In this document: positions 1 through 8,191 of the stretch, in pieces
How positions within the stretch are numbered: position 1 is the first letter of the stretch
Layout of the letters: the number at the start of each line of letters is the position of its first letter
DNA from: Candidatus Saccharibacteria bacterium UBA1944
Lineage (GTDB): Bacteria > Patescibacteriota > Saccharimonadia > Saccharimonadales > Saccharimonadaceae
DNA length: 64,000 nt
Assembly (NCBI GenBank): GCA_002336935.1
Contig: DDEW01000018.1
Span: 29,898 to 93,897, forward strand
Direction of reading: 5' to 3'
Notes under the pieces: generated by a model
What the model saw: the letters and a program-made list of their open reading frames with translations, nothing else
Told to the model about the DNA's origin: nothing
The model's database searches: none
Translations under genes and position numbers: made by a program

Positions 1-633
1 ATTAAGCATGAGAAGCTCGGTAATTTTTTTGCCCTTATCAAGTATCATCGATGCTGGATAGATAACAATTGATCCATAAAACAATCCTTGCATTAGAATT
101 TCCCATATATAGTTTATATCCCTTAGCCTTACGTAAACTGCGCTTAGGAAAAATGCGATACCGAGTGCAAATATAAACAACTCAACAATAATAAAGGGGA
201 CAAGAAGTACTGTCCAAGACAACTCTACCTTATCTATATACATGAATATAACAATAACAAAGAGGTTTATAGCTAGGTTGATAAGTGCTGACATTGAACT
301 CGCGAGTACAATGATATACTTTGGAAAATTGATTTTGCGAATTACATCACCTCGGTTCACAATAGAAGTAATACCCACATTTGTCACCTCTGCAAAAAAG
401 TTCCACAGCACTATGCCTAGTAGCATTGCAACCGGCCAATGGGGCACATCATGTCCGACTTTAAGGAAATGAACAAATACAACATAAAGAATAATGAACA
501 GAAACAATGGACGCAGTAATGACCACAGGTAACCCAACACTGAGCCCTGGTATCGTAGTTTGAATTCTGTCCTAACTAGTTCGCGCAATAATATTAATGA
601 GTAGCGATATTTATCTTTATATTTGCTCCACAT
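1..633 (-). CDS. ABC-2 type polysaccharide/O-antigen exporter permease (3' end cut off)
   Basis: Reading the minus strand from the ATG at 633 gives an open frame of 211 codons that runs off the window edge. The protein starts MWSKYKDKYRYS, then has the amphipathic LVRTEFKLRYQGSVLGYLWSLLRPL segment typical of Wzm/TagG/RfbA permeases, followed by at least four hydrophobic helices. RGDVIRKINFPKYIIVLAS is the cytoplasmic loop common in this family. It would form the membrane channel that exports lipid-linked glycan with a Wzt/TagH ATPase, which should lie just outside the window. TATAAT lies ten bases before the ATG and there is no clear ribosome site. The family call is firm; the substrate is unknown. 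Confidence 0.85.
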   Translation of the reverse strand, partial: MWSKYKDKYRYSLILLRELVRTEFKLRYQGSVLGYLWSLLRPLFLFIILYVVFVHFLKVGHDVPHWPVAMLLGIVLWNFFAEVTNVGITSIVNRGDVIRKINFPKYIIVLASSMSALINLAINLFVIVIFMYIDKVELSWTVLLVPFIIVELFIFALGIAFFLSAVYVRLRDINYIWEILMQGLFYGSIVIYPASMILDKGKKITELLMLN

Positions 634-658
634 AGTTATTGTTATTATACCGTAAATC

Positions 659-877
659 CTAGTTGTCGTCACTCCGAGAATAGTCGGTCGTGCGGGTATG
701 AAGTTCTTCGAGCGTAATACTCGCCTCCGCTGCGAGCGCAAGCGCATAGGCATGGGTTGCTTCACTGTGCCGTAAAATAGCTTCGTTACTATCTGTAATG
801 TTATATTTTTCCACAAACTCTTTATAAGAACCAGGGTTAAGTGCTTCTACTTCCTCACGAGTTGGTCGTTCTGCCAT
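659..877 (-). CDS. small hypothetical protein, 72 aa
   Basis: The ATG at 877 is preceded by a good GGGAGGAG ribosome site five to six bases upstream, so I prefer it over the in-frame start 45 bases further up. The product (MAERPTREEVEALNPGSYKEFVEKYNITDSNEAILRHSE...) is acidic, soluble and probably helical, with no transmembrane segment or known motif that I recognise. It sits between the exporter permease and sucC, on the opposite strand from sucC. Function unknown. Confidence 0.6.
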   Translation of the reverse strand: MAERPTREEVEALNPGSYKEFVEKYNITDSNEAILRHSEATHAYALALAAEASITLEELHTRTTDYSRSDDN

Positions 878-940
878 AGGTATATCTCCTCCCACCTCAT
901 TATTCAGTATTCTCCCGTTCATTATATACTAAAAGGAGTT

Positions 941-1999
941 ATGAAATTATTAGAGTATGAAGCAAAGGATATTCTTGAACGATGCGGGATACCTACCGCA
1001 GCAAGGGCTCTTTACGAGGTAGGTACAGCCGTAGCTATGCCTCTGCCTTGTGTTGTTAAGTCACAGGTGCCTACTGGTGGACGTGGTAAGGCCGGTGGTA
1101 TACGCGTCGCCTCTACACTTGAAGAACTCCAACAGGCAGTGGATGAAATAGCAGCGCTTCCTATCAAGGGTTACATGCCGAGCGCCCTATTGTGTGAAGA
1201 ACTTATTGACACGCAAAATGAATACTACCTATCGCTCATCATTAACCGCAGCAAGTCATGTATTGAATTGGTGGCTCATCACAATGGTGGCATCGAGGTT
1301 GAATCGAACAGTGCCGCTGACTTTTTACACGTAGCACTTACAGATAAAAATACCGACAAGGCCGGCGAGGCGCTCGCTGAGCTATACAACCTCCCGGAAA
1401 AGTCCTTTATTTTGCAAGACATAGCCGAACGACTATATCGATGCTTTACGCAAAATGATGCAACGCTATTAGAAATTAACCCCCTTATCCTTACAACCAA
1501 TGGTGAGCTCGTAGCCGGTGACTGCAAGATGGAACTCGACAATACTGCCGCTTTTCGTCATCCAGAGTGGGACTTTGAAGAAAAAATTGTGAGCGCCAAT
1601 TTTGTCACCCTTAACCAAAAGGGAACAGTGGCGACAATCGCCAATGGTGCCGGTCTCGCCATGGCTACCGTCGACGCCGTCCAAGCTGCTGGTCTTACCC
1701 CCGCTAACTTTTTAGACATTGGCGGCGGTGCTACTACTAAAAAAGTAGTAGCAAGTTTTCGGCAAATTATGAAATTTAAAAAAGTAAATGCTATCGTTAT
1801 TAATATCTTTGGCGGCATTGTGCAGTGCGACACAGTGGCCAAGGCTATTATAGAGGCAAAAAAGCAACTTCCCAACATTCCCGCCCTCTATATACGACTT
1901 AGCGGAAACCGAAGCAAAGAGGCGGCGGAATTATTATCAAACCACAGTCTTCCTCTCTATAGTGACCTCGCCGAATGTATAAAGGAGCTGCGCTCATGA
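941..1999 (+). CDS. sucC: succinyl-CoA ligase (ADP/GDP-forming) beta subunit, short form
   Basis: The protein is 352 aa against about 390 in typical SucC. The N-terminal ATP-grasp part begins MKLLEYEAKDILERCGIP and carries VVKSQVPTGGRGKAGGI, the nucleotide-binding signature. The C-terminal ligase domain shows NFLDIGGGATTKKV and AIVINIFGGIVQCDTVAKAI, the conserved power-helix region. With SucD it interconverts succinyl-CoA and succinate with nucleotide phosphorylation. AGGAG at 934-938 precedes the ATG. The stop overlaps the sucD start by four bases (ATGA), so the subunits are translationally coupled. No other citric-acid-cycle gene lies in the window, which leaves its metabolic role open. Confidence 0.93.
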   Translation: MKLLEYEAKDILERCGIPTAARALYEVGTAVAMPLPCVVKSQVPTGGRGKAGGIRVASTLEELQQAVDEIAALPIKGYMPSALLCEELIDTQNEYYLSLIINRSKSCIELVAHHNGGIEVESNSAADFLHVALTDKNTDKAGEALAELYNLPEKSFILQDIAERLYRCFTQNDATLLEINPLILTTNGELVAGDCKMELDNTAAFRHPEWDFEEKIVSANFVTLNQKGTVATIANGAGLAMATVDAVQAAGLTPANFLDIGGGATTKKVVASFRQIMKFKKVNAIVINIFGGIVQCDTVAKAIIEAKKQLPNIPALYIRLSGNRSKEAAELLSNHSLPLYSDLAECIKELRS

Positions 2000-2856
2000 A
2001 CCCTGCCATTTTTAAAGGGAAGAGTGTCATTGTACAGGGAATAACTGGTACCCACGGAGCATTTCATGCCCATAATATGGTATCCTACGGTACTAGCATA
2101 GTTGCAGGCACGTCGCCTACCAAGGCCGGCCAAGCAATGGATGGAATCCCTGTGTATGCGACGATTGCCGATATCCAAGCCGATATGCATGTCGACGTTT
2201 CGGTTATTTTCGTCCCTGCCCCTCACGCAAAGGCAGCAATTCTTGAAGCGATTGACGCCGAAATTCCTCTTATCATCACCATCACCGAAAACATTCCCGT
2301 TCATGACATGCTGATGATCCGACACCGCCTTGATAGTTCTAAAAGCACATTAATTGGCCCAAATTGCCCGGGCGTTCTGGTGCCTGATGGCAACCTGCTT
2401 GGTATAATCCCTGCTCACCTTGCCACCCCAGGAACCGTAGGGCTTGTTAGCCGTAGCGGAACACTCACCTACGAGGCTATGGATCTATTAACCCAAAGAG
2501 GCTTGGGGCAAAAATATATCATTGGGATTGGTGGTGATATGATCCGCGGGAGTGGCTTTATCGAGTGCCTACAGCTGTTCCAAGATGACCCAACCATTAC
2601 GCATATCGTCATGATTGGTGAAATAGGAGGCGTTGACGAAATCGAGGCGGGCAACTACATACGGCAACATATCACAAAACCAGTGTATGCTTATATTGCC
2701 GGCCACACTGCGCCCCCTGGGGTGCAAATGGGCCACGCAGGCGCTATTCTTGGTTCAAATTCGCTCGAATCTTCTGACGCAAAAACAGCTCACCTTAATA
2801 ATTGCGGTGTAACCACCGCTCCAAGTATCACTGAGCTCATCGACCGCATAAAATAG
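1996..2856 (+). CDS. sucD: succinyl-CoA ligase alpha subunit
   Basis: The 286-aa product starts MNPAIFKGKSVIVQGITGTHGAFHAHNM, the CoA-binding Rossmann domain of SucD. I chose the ATG at 1996 because it has AAAGGAG upstream and overlaps the sucC stop, rather than an in-frame start seven codons earlier. GPNCPG and SRSGTLTYEA are the expected CoA-ligase motifs. The phosphorylated histidine lies in VQMGHAGAILG near the C terminus. The usual GGK after this motif is replaced by GSNSLESSD. It pairs with SucC. Identity is firm; why a reduced genome keeps an isolated ligase is not shown by the sequence. Confidence 0.93.
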   Translation: MNPAIFKGKSVIVQGITGTHGAFHAHNMVSYGTSIVAGTSPTKAGQAMDGIPVYATIADIQADMHVDVSVIFVPAPHAKAAILEAIDAEIPLIITITENIPVHDMLMIRHRLDSSKSTLIGPNCPGVLVPDGNLLGIIPAHLATPGTVGLVSRSGTLTYEAMDLLTQRGLGQKYIIGIGGDMIRGSGFIECLQLFQDDPTITHIVMIGEIGGVDEIEAGNYIRQHITKPVYAYIAGHTAPPGVQMGHAGAILGSNSLESSDAKTAHLNNCGVTTAPSITELIDRIK

Positions 2857-2858
2857 CG

Positions 2859-2870
2859 TATACTAGTACC
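2859..2870 (+). promoter_or_regulatory. -10 box fused to start codon (leaderless), GT2 gene
   Basis: TATACT at 2859-2864 is followed by six bases and then the ATG at 2871, with no Shine-Dalgarno. Transcription would start at or next to the ATG. It is one of at least fourteen such arrangements in the window. Confidence 0.6.
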
Positions 2871-3818
2871 ATGAAGAAGCTTATTTCTATTTTGATTCCT
2901 GCCTACAATGAGCAAGAGGTGCTCGATATGCTCATGGAGCGGCTTGGTAAATTGGCGCACGAAAACAACTCGTATGATTTTGAGTTTTTGTTTGTCAATG
3001 ATGGAAGCCGTGATCGAACACTGGATATCATCAAACAATACGCTACAAAAGACAAGCGAATAAGCTACGTTAACTTGAGTCGGAATTTTGGCAAAGAAAT
3101 CGCTATGTTGGCTGGGTTCGATCGTGCCAAGGGCGACGCTATGGTTATCATCGACGCCGATTTACAGGATCCACCAGAGCTTATTCCTGATATGCTTGCC
3201 TATTGGGAACAGGGTTATGACGATGTATTTGCCCGTCGACGTAGTCGTGCCGGAGAAAGCTTCATCAAAAAGAAAACTAGCCAATGGTACTACAAGATTC
3301 TCCAAGCCAGTACGCGTATTCCCATACAGGTAGATACGGGAGACTTTCGATTGCTTGATCGGCGGTGTATTGAGGCGCTTCGCGCTTTCCGTGAGAGTGA
3401 GCGCTACACAAAAGGTATGTTTAGCTGGATTGGCTATCGAAAAAAAGAGATTCTTTACGACCGTGACCCGCGTGCCGCCGGGGAAACCAAGTGGAACTAT
3501 CGCAAACTCATGAACCTTGCAATAGATGGAATCACCAGCTTTACCACAACTCCACTGCGCATTTCTACAGCACTAGGATTTATCGTTTCCCTTGCCGCTT
3601 TTTTCTATATCGTCTACCTACTGGTGCGTCCTTTGTTTGGCGTTTCAACCGGTGGTGGCTATTCATCGCTTATGGCCGTTATCCTTTTCCTTGGCGGTGT
3701 GCAGCTGCTCAGCCTTGGGGTAATTGGCGAATATATTGCACGTATCTTTAGTGAAACCAAGCAGCGCCCGCTCTACTTTATCGAGGAGTATCACGAGGGC
3801 GCCAAGCATGAAAAATAA
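2871..3818 (+). CDS. family 2 glycosyltransferase, polyprenyl-phosphate glycosyltransferase type (GtrB/DPM1-like)
   Basis: The 315-aa protein has an N-terminal GT-A fold: LISILIPAYNEQEVLDML, then NDGSRDRTLDII, then the metal/nucleotide motif DADLQDPPEL near residue 95. DTGDFRLLDRR and YTKGMFSWIGY are typical of the DPM1/GtrB/YkcC subgroup. Two transmembrane helices follow at about 230-290. The family transfers a sugar from a nucleotide donor to undecaprenyl or dolichyl phosphate on the cytoplasmic face. The next gene is a GtrA-like flippase overlapping by 11 bases, which supports a lipid-linked sugar pathway. The sugar itself cannot be read from sequence. Confidence 0.9.
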   Translation: MKKLISILIPAYNEQEVLDMLMERLGKLAHENNSYDFEFLFVNDGSRDRTLDIIKQYATKDKRISYVNLSRNFGKEIAMLAGFDRAKGDAMVIIDADLQDPPELIPDMLAYWEQGYDDVFARRRSRAGESFIKKKTSQWYYKILQASTRIPIQVDTGDFRLLDRRCIEALRAFRESERYTKGMFSWIGYRKKEILYDRDPRAAGETKWNYRKLMNLAIDGITSFTTTPLRISTALGFIVSLAAFFYIVYLLVRPLFGVSTGGGYSSLMAVILFLGGVQLLSLGVIGEYIARIFSETKQRPLYFIEEYHEGAKHEK

Positions 3819-4212
3819 GCGTCAACTGCTCCGATTTGGCGTTGTTGGTGGCATTAATACGGCTCTTGATTTTGGGTTACTGTTTGTTTTTAAAGCTTTC
3901 GGACTACCGATTGGATTTGCTAATATTCTGTCTACTGGCATCGCTTTTGTGTTTAGTTTTTTTGCCAACAAAAAATATACCTTTAAGACAAGCGGCACAA
4001 ACGTAGTCCGTGAAATGATACTTTTTGTTATTGTGACACTATTTGGGTTATGGGTGCTACAAACGGCCATTATTCAGTTAACCTTGCCGTGGCTCACAGG
4101 ATTTATTAAGCAACAAGAGTTAGCCCTCCTCGTCGCTAAACTACTAGCAACCGTTGTGTCGCTCATCTGGAACTACCTTCTCTATTCAAGAATAGTGTTC
4201 AAAAAACACTAA
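3808..4212 (+). CDS. GtrA-family small membrane protein (putative lipid-linked sugar flippase)
   Basis: The 134-aa product has four hydrophobic segments and the GtrA/DPMS signature: LLRFGVVGGINTALDFGLLF at the N terminus, FANKKYTF in the first loop and LLATVVSLIWNYLLYSRIVF at the end. The start is the ATG at 3808, inside the last codons of the glycosyltransferase. GtrA proteins are thought to move undecaprenyl-phospho-sugar across the membrane made by their GtrB partner. The gene ends tail to tail with the cupin gene, overlapping by four bases. Confidence 0.88.
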   Translation: MKNKRQLLRFGVVGGINTALDFGLLFVFKAFGLPIGFANILSTGIAFVFSFFANKKYTFKTSGTNVVREMILFVIVTLFGLWVLQTAIIQLTLPWLTGFIKQQELALLVAKLLATVVSLIWNYLLYSRIVFKKH

Positions 4213-4757
4213 CGTTTATAGTCATCCTGAAGTCGTACGATGTCCTCTTCATCGGATGGCTGCGAAGCGTCTGTGTGCTGCCATATTTCAGCAACAAGTG
4301 TTATGGCATTCGCATCACCCACAAGCCGATGGCACTCCCCTGCTTCAAACTGCACTACATCGCCAGGTGCTGCATAAACTACGTCACCCATTTGCACTGG
4401 ATCGGTGCTTTTATAGTATGCGCCACTCGTGAGAAATACCCATCTTTCAGCTCGTCGATGATGGAGCTGCCAGCTAAGACGCTGGTTAGGCTCAACAAGG
4501 AGAATTTTCGGGCTGAGTTCTGCTTCAGGGTTACCAAGTCGAGCCGCAACTGGGTCAACATCTGGGAAAAACTCTGTTACAAATCGGTCACCGTCAGCAT
4601 AGTCAAACCGTACAAACCCACCCCATGGCCTTGCATCGTCAATATCTGCCACTGTATAGCCGACGTTTTTTGCTGCTTCTACAATTTCAGCAATAAGCTG
4701 GTGTTTCGGTACTTCTTCTTGCTGAATACGACGTAGTTCACTGGAAAATTCTGCCAT
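4209..4757 (-). CDS. cupin-domain protein, mannose-6-phosphate isomerase (type II)-like
   Basis: The start is set at the ATG at 4757 because GGAGTGACT lies just before it; 182 aa result. Residues from about 60 onward form a cupin barrel: motif 1 is LSWQLHHRRAERWVFLTSG, with the paired histidines and glutamate, and motif 2 is PGDVVQFEAGECHRLVG. The same pattern occurs in the C-terminal isomerase domain of GDP-mannose pyrophosphorylase/PMI proteins. A helical N-terminal region of about 55 residues precedes it. The surrounding glycosyltransferases fit a sugar-nucleotide role, but a sugar-binding cupin of another function is possible. Confidence 0.7.
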   Translation of the reverse strand: MAEFSSELRRIQQEEVPKHQLIAEIVEAAKNVGYTVADIDDARPWGGFVRFDYADGDRFVTEFFPDVDPVAARLGNPEAELSPKILLVEPNQRLSWQLHHRRAERWVFLTSGAYYKSTDPVQMGDVVYAAPGDVVQFEAGECHRLVGDANAITLVAEIWQHTDASQPSDEEDIVRLQDDYKR

Positions 4758-4790
4758 AGTCACTCCTTTGTTTATCCTTTTATTATACCG

Positions 4791-4802
4791 TATACTGGTG
4801 AC
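4791..4802 (+). promoter_or_regulatory. -10 box fused to start codon (leaderless), GT4 gene
   Basis: TATACT at 4791-4796 is followed by GGTGAC and the ATG at 4803. GGTG is too close to the ATG to act as a normal ribosome site. Confidence 0.6.
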
Positions 4803-5900
4803 ATGCATATTGTGATAGATGCTCGCGTCATCAACAGCGGAACTGGCACCTATGTGCGTGAACTACTTAATCATCTTCAATTAATCGACACGACAAACCG
4901 CTATACCGTACTCGTGCCCACTAAGGACCTTTCTTATTGGCAGCCTAAAGCGGCTAATTTTTCTCTTTTGGCAGCAGACTTTGCAAACTACTCTTTTGCT
5001 GAGCAGGTTGGCTTTAGGCGGTTTCTCAAAACACTTTCTCCTGACCTTGTTCATTTTTGTATGCCCCAACAGCCACTCCTTTACAAGGGCAAGCGCGTCA
5101 CCACATTTCACGACATGACACTACTTAACACCTATAACAGCGACAAAAACTGGCTGATATTCCACATTAAGCAGCTGGTAGGTAGGTGGGTGTGGAAGCG
5201 GGTTGCCATGGTAAGCGACCATGTGATTGCTATTTCTCACAACACTAAGCGCGAATACCAAGAGTTTTCCGGTATTCCCGACAGCAAGATTAGTGTTATT
5301 TATGAGGCAGGCGAAGCGCACCCCACCACCCTCTCGCCCTACACAAAACTTCCGTTTAAAACGTTTATCCTGTATGTCGGTCAACAACCCGACTACAAGA
5401 ATATTCGTCGGCTCGGCGATGCCCACCAGCTTGTCCTTAAGAAGCACCCAGAACTGGGATTAGTGCTCGTCGGGAGACTAAAAGCAGATGCTCGGCGCAA
5501 CCAGGCGTATTTTGAAAGACATGAATACCAAAACATTCACTTTACCGACTATATTGATGATCCACAGCGTGATTGGCTCTATACCAAAGCAACCGCTTAC
5601 GTATTCCCATCCCTTATGGAAGGGTTTGGCTTACCGCCACTTGAGGCCATGGCCTATGGCACGCCGGTGATTAGCAGTAACACGTCTTGCATGCCTGAAG
5701 TACTCGGCGATGCACCCCTGTATTTTGACCCCACCGATGTACACGACATTGCGGCAAAGATTGAGCAGCTCGTTGAAGATCCCAAGCTTCAGCATCAATT
5801 GCGTGAACGTGGTAAGCAACAGGTTAAACGATATTCATGGGAAGAAACCGCCAAGCAAACCCATGCGGTCTATATGAAGCTACTCAAAAACACCCCGTAG
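4803..5900 (+). CDS. family 4 (GT-B) glycosyltransferase
   Basis: The 365-aa protein is a typical GT4 enzyme. The N terminus MHIVIDARVINSGTGTYVRELL is the acceptor domain. DYKNIRRLGDAHQLVLKKHPELGLVLVGR opens the donor domain. YVFPSLMEGFGLPPLEAMAYGTPVISSN contains the EX7E pair that binds the nucleotide sugar, followed by MPEVLGDAPLYFDP. No membrane segment is present, so it acts in the cytoplasm or at the membrane surface. It probably builds a surface glycan with the upstream GT2 and GtrA genes. The stop codon lies inside the terminator hairpin. Confidence 0.9.
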   Translation: MHIVIDARVINSGTGTYVRELLNHLQLIDTTNRYTVLVPTKDLSYWQPKAANFSLLAADFANYSFAEQVGFRRFLKTLSPDLVHFCMPQQPLLYKGKRVTTFHDMTLLNTYNSDKNWLIFHIKQLVGRWVWKRVAMVSDHVIAISHNTKREYQEFSGIPDSKISVIYEAGEAHPTTLSPYTKLPFKTFILYVGQQPDYKNIRRLGDAHQLVLKKHPELGLVLVGRLKADARRNQAYFERHEYQNIHFTDYIDDPQRDWLYTKATAYVFPSLMEGFGLPPLEAMAYGTPVISSNTSCMPEVLGDAPLYFDPTDVHDIAAKIEQLVEDPKLQHQLRERGKQQVKRYSWEETAKQTHAVYMKLLKNTP

Positions 5901-5914
5901 GGTGTTTTGTTTTT
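5888..5914 (+). terminator. Rho-independent terminator of the GT4 gene
   Basis: An 8-bp stem AAACACCC/GGGTGTTT with a CGTA loop is followed by a T-rich run at 5905-5914. It overlaps the TAG stop of the glycosyltransferase. Confidence 0.85.
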
Positions 5915-5921
5915 ACCTGTA

Positions 5922-6383
5922 CTACGATGACTTTTGAGCAATAATAACATGTCGATCCCGGCCCTCGCCTTCGCTAAAGGTTTGGATATCGGTGTATTCC
6001 TGAGCCACACGGTGGACAATACGGCGATCGGCGGCGTTAATGCGCGCGATATGGGAATCACCAGTGGCGCGTACTTCTTCAATCCAGCCGCGTGCTTTCT
6101 CAGCAATCTTTTCTTCGCGTTGTTTCTTGTAGTCTGCCACGTCTACATTTACTCGTGTGAGGGCGGCGTCTTGATTACGGAGCGCGGTTGATACAACATA
6201 TTGCAAACTACGAAGCGTTTCGGCATTACGCCCGATCAAAATACTATTGAGCTCGCTTGACTCGACATACAGCTCAATAACATCTTCTTCTACACTAGCG
6301 GTAACGTCAATATTTTCACCAAAAAACGATATGATATCTTGAAGAAACTTTCGCGCAAATTCAATTGATTGTGTTTGATCCAT
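5922..6383 (-). CDS. jag: KH-R3H RNA-binding protein, Jag/KhpB (EloR)
   Basis: The 153-aa protein has a KH-like region with LIGRNAETLRSLQYVV (GxxG-type loop) and a C-terminal R3H domain with INAADRRIVHRVAQEY. The long N-terminal Jag_N domain of Firmicutes homologues is missing. It binds RNA and, in other bacteria, is linked to cell elongation and envelope control. The ATG at 6383 is used; a GTG immediately upstream is less likely. It follows yidC with only a few bases between, the usual order beside oriC. Confidence 0.9.
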   Translation of the reverse strand: MDQTQSIEFARKFLQDIISFFGENIDVTASVEEDVIELYVESSELNSILIGRNAETLRSLQYVVSTALRNQDAALTRVNVDVADYKKQREEKIAEKARGWIEEVRATGDSHIARINAADRRIVHRVAQEYTDIQTFSEGEGRDRHVIIAQKSS

Positions 6384-6386
6384 CAC

Positions 6387-7328
6387 TTACTTCTTTCCTT
6401 TCCGTGTATCCTTAGCAACGATGCGGGTTATATTGGCTTCGCTCGCCTTCTTCGCACGATCTTTCGCTTTTGCGACAGATTTAGTTGAAGACGTATTCAC
6501 CACCTCATCAGCCAGCTCATCAAGCTCTTCAGCATCCTTATTCAGCAAATAATGCTGCTGGGCAACCGCTACAATGTTGGATACTGTGTAATACAGTGCT
6601 AGTGCGCCCGGTAGGCTTACCATAATAAAGAACATCATGATTGGCATAATCTTCATCATATTGTTCATCATCGCCGCACTCATTTCGCTCGGATCAGTTT
6701 CTTTGCCAGAAGCCGTTTCTGCCATAATGTCGCGGAATCGCTTACTCGATTTACCGGTTGGTGACGTTTGTTTAGTCATAATATACTGTGTCACTGCCGA
6801 AATAATCGCGAGAGTGAATAGTGCTATATCTATTCCGCCACTACTAAATGTTGTTTTAGTAAGGTCAATAAACCCAAGCATTGTATGGTTGAAATTATCA
6901 GGATTCTCAATGATTTTTTGCACCGCGGGTAGGTTTTCTGTTGCGCTGTATGCGTAGTGAGCCACCTGGTCGCGATGAAGGGTGATCACTTGAATCACCT
7001 GGTAAAGCCCGATGAATATTGGCAGTTGAATGATGAGAATAAGAATGGAGCGGAATGGGTTAATTCCATATTTTTTATAGAGCTCCATCTGCTGAGTTGC
7101 TTCAAGTTGCTTATTGCCCGCCGCAGCCGCTTTAATCTTTTTTAGCTCTGGCTGCATCTTGCGCATCATCTTCGTTTGGTGCAGCTGGCTTTTTACAAGC
7201 GGGTAGATAACAATACGAATGAGAATCGTAAAGAGAATGATAGCAACTCCAAAGTCACCCCCAGGAATGATGCTATACAACCACATTAGGGCGTTAAAAA
7301 TCGGCTTTACTACAATCGTTTCAAACAT
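6387..7328 (-). CDS. yidC: membrane protein insertase YidC/Oxa1
   Basis: The 313-aa protein begins MFETIVVKPIFNALMWLYSIIPGGDFGVAIILFTILIRIVIYPL, the first core helix with the conserved positive residue in the groove. The basic coiled loop QLHQTKMMRKMQPELKKI and IQLPIFIGLYQVI are family hallmarks. Five core helices are visible, with no large periplasmic P1 domain, as in Gram-positive-type YidC. A lysine-rich cytoplasmic tail ends the protein. The ATG at 7328 has GGAGAGTGT before it. It inserts membrane proteins, probably including the many small membrane proteins in this window. Confidence 0.95.
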   Translation of the reverse strand: MFETIVVKPIFNALMWLYSIIPGGDFGVAIILFTILIRIVIYPLVKSQLHQTKMMRKMQPELKKIKAAAAGNKQLEATQQMELYKKYGINPFRSILILIIQLPIFIGLYQVIQVITLHRDQVAHYAYSATENLPAVQKIIENPDNFNHTMLGFIDLTKTTFSSGGIDIALFTLAIISAVTQYIMTKQTSPTGKSSKRFRDIMAETASGKETDPSEMSAAMMNNMMKIMPIMMFFIMVSLPGALALYYTVSNIVAVAQQHYLLNKDAEELDELADEVVNTSSTKSVAKAKDRAKKASEANITRIVAKDTRKGKK

Positions 7329-7380
7329 ACACTCTCCGGATAATTATTGATACCAGTATACCACCCCTGGGAGTGTTTTC

Positions 7381-7728
7381 CTATTGTATCGCTCCGGCTT
7401 GCTGAAAAAGCTCTCGTACTGCCGCCTCTAGTTCCACGTGGGGGGCTAGTAGTGCCTCACCACTTGTAACAATCACCGCCACATCATATACCCCAACGAT
7501 TTCTGTAGACTGGCGTCGTATAATTTCATAAACGCGACGACGAATTCGATTGCGGCCAACCGCACTTTTATGTACCTTCTTGCTTACAACCACCGAAAAC
7601 CTGCTTGACGAACGATGTGGGTTTGCGATCGCCTTCATAGTAAATAAGCGCGAACGGTACGCATCGGCGTTCTTGTATAAATACTTCAGGCTACCATGCC
7701 CATGAAACCGCAATCGTTTTGCTAACAT
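7381..7728 (-). CDS. rnpA: ribonuclease P protein component
   Basis: The 115-aa protein shows the RnpA signature SRFSVVVSKKVHKSAVGRNRIRRRVYEIIRR, the RNR motif that binds RNase P RNA. It helps the RNA subunit process tRNA 5' ends. I place the start at the ATG at 7728 (MLAKRLRFHGHGSL), which has AGGTG just upstream; an in-frame GTG lies two codons earlier. It lies between rpmH and yidC. A terminator-like hairpin separates it from rpmH, so it may be expressed partly by readthrough. The RNase P RNA gene is not in this window. Confidence 0.95.
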   Translation of the reverse strand: MLAKRLRFHGHGSLKYLYKNADAYRSRLFTMKAIANPHRSSSRFSVVVSKKVHKSAVGRNRIRRRVYEIIRRQSTEIVGVYDVAVIVTSGEALLAPHVELEAAVRELFQQAGAIQ

Positions 7729-7747
7729 ATTCACCTATTAGTATACA

Positions 7748-7772
7748 CAAAAACCGCCCTGCTTTTGGGCGG
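7748..7772 (-). terminator. terminator/attenuator between rpmH and rnpA
   Basis: On the minus strand CCGCCC and GGGCGG pair (7767-7772 with 7754-7759) around a 7-base loop, followed by TTTTTG. It lies just after rpmH, so L34 may be made in excess over RnpA by partial termination. Confidence 0.75.
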
Positions 7773-7783
7773 GCGGCTTATTG

Positions 7784-7921
7784 CTAGATGGCTATTTTTG
7801 CGCGACCTTTTGCGCGTCGGCGCTTAAGAACGGCACGTCCAGCTTTGGTTGCAACACGAGCACGAAAACCGTGTGTTTTTGCACGGTGGCGTGTGTGTGG
7901 TTGGTACGTTCGTTTTGGCAT
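7784..7921 (-). CDS. rpmH: 50S ribosomal protein L34
   Basis: The 45-aa reading frame from the ATG at 7921 gives MPKRTYQPHTRHRAKTHGFR, then ARVATKAGRAVLKRRRAKGRAKIAI. This is the full conserved L34 pattern (KRTYQP, HGFR.R..T..GR.VL..RR.KGR). It is small and highly basic and sits in the large ribosomal subunit. It lies immediately next to the dnaA intergenic region and transcribes away from it, the classic arrangement at bacterial origins. Confidence 0.97.
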   Translation of the reverse strand: MPKRTYQPHTRHRAKTHGFRARVATKAGRAVLKRRRAKGRAKIAI

Positions 7922-8191
7922 ATCTCAGCTATTATACCCCTATAGCCCATTTTATTCAATACTTCCTTGCGCGCTCTGCAAAAATATAGCCTACTACATT
8001 AATTTATCCACACTATTATAGACTTTATCCACAGATTAACAGGGGTAGTCGTGTTTTGTGGAAAACCAACACCCCCGTTTCACCTACAAGAATCGATAAA
8101 AAATCCACAACATCTCATTGGTTGTGGAAAACTCGTCGCTCACCTACAATAGGGTGTAGTTATCAACTTGGAGGAGGGGTTACCGGCTGAC
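7922..8191. other. probable oriC, rpmH-dnaA intergenic region with DnaA boxes
   Basis: Two perfect TTATCCACA boxes lie on the plus strand at 8004-8012 and 8025-8033. Two TTTTCCACA boxes lie on the minus strand at 8057-8065 and 8123-8131. A weaker AATCCACAA lies near 8102. The 270-bp stretch is AT-rich and non-coding and also contains the dnaA promoter region. Together with the boxes in the dnaA-dnaN gap it forms a bipartite origin of the B. subtilis type. The unwinding element cannot be placed with confidence by eye. Confidence 0.85.
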
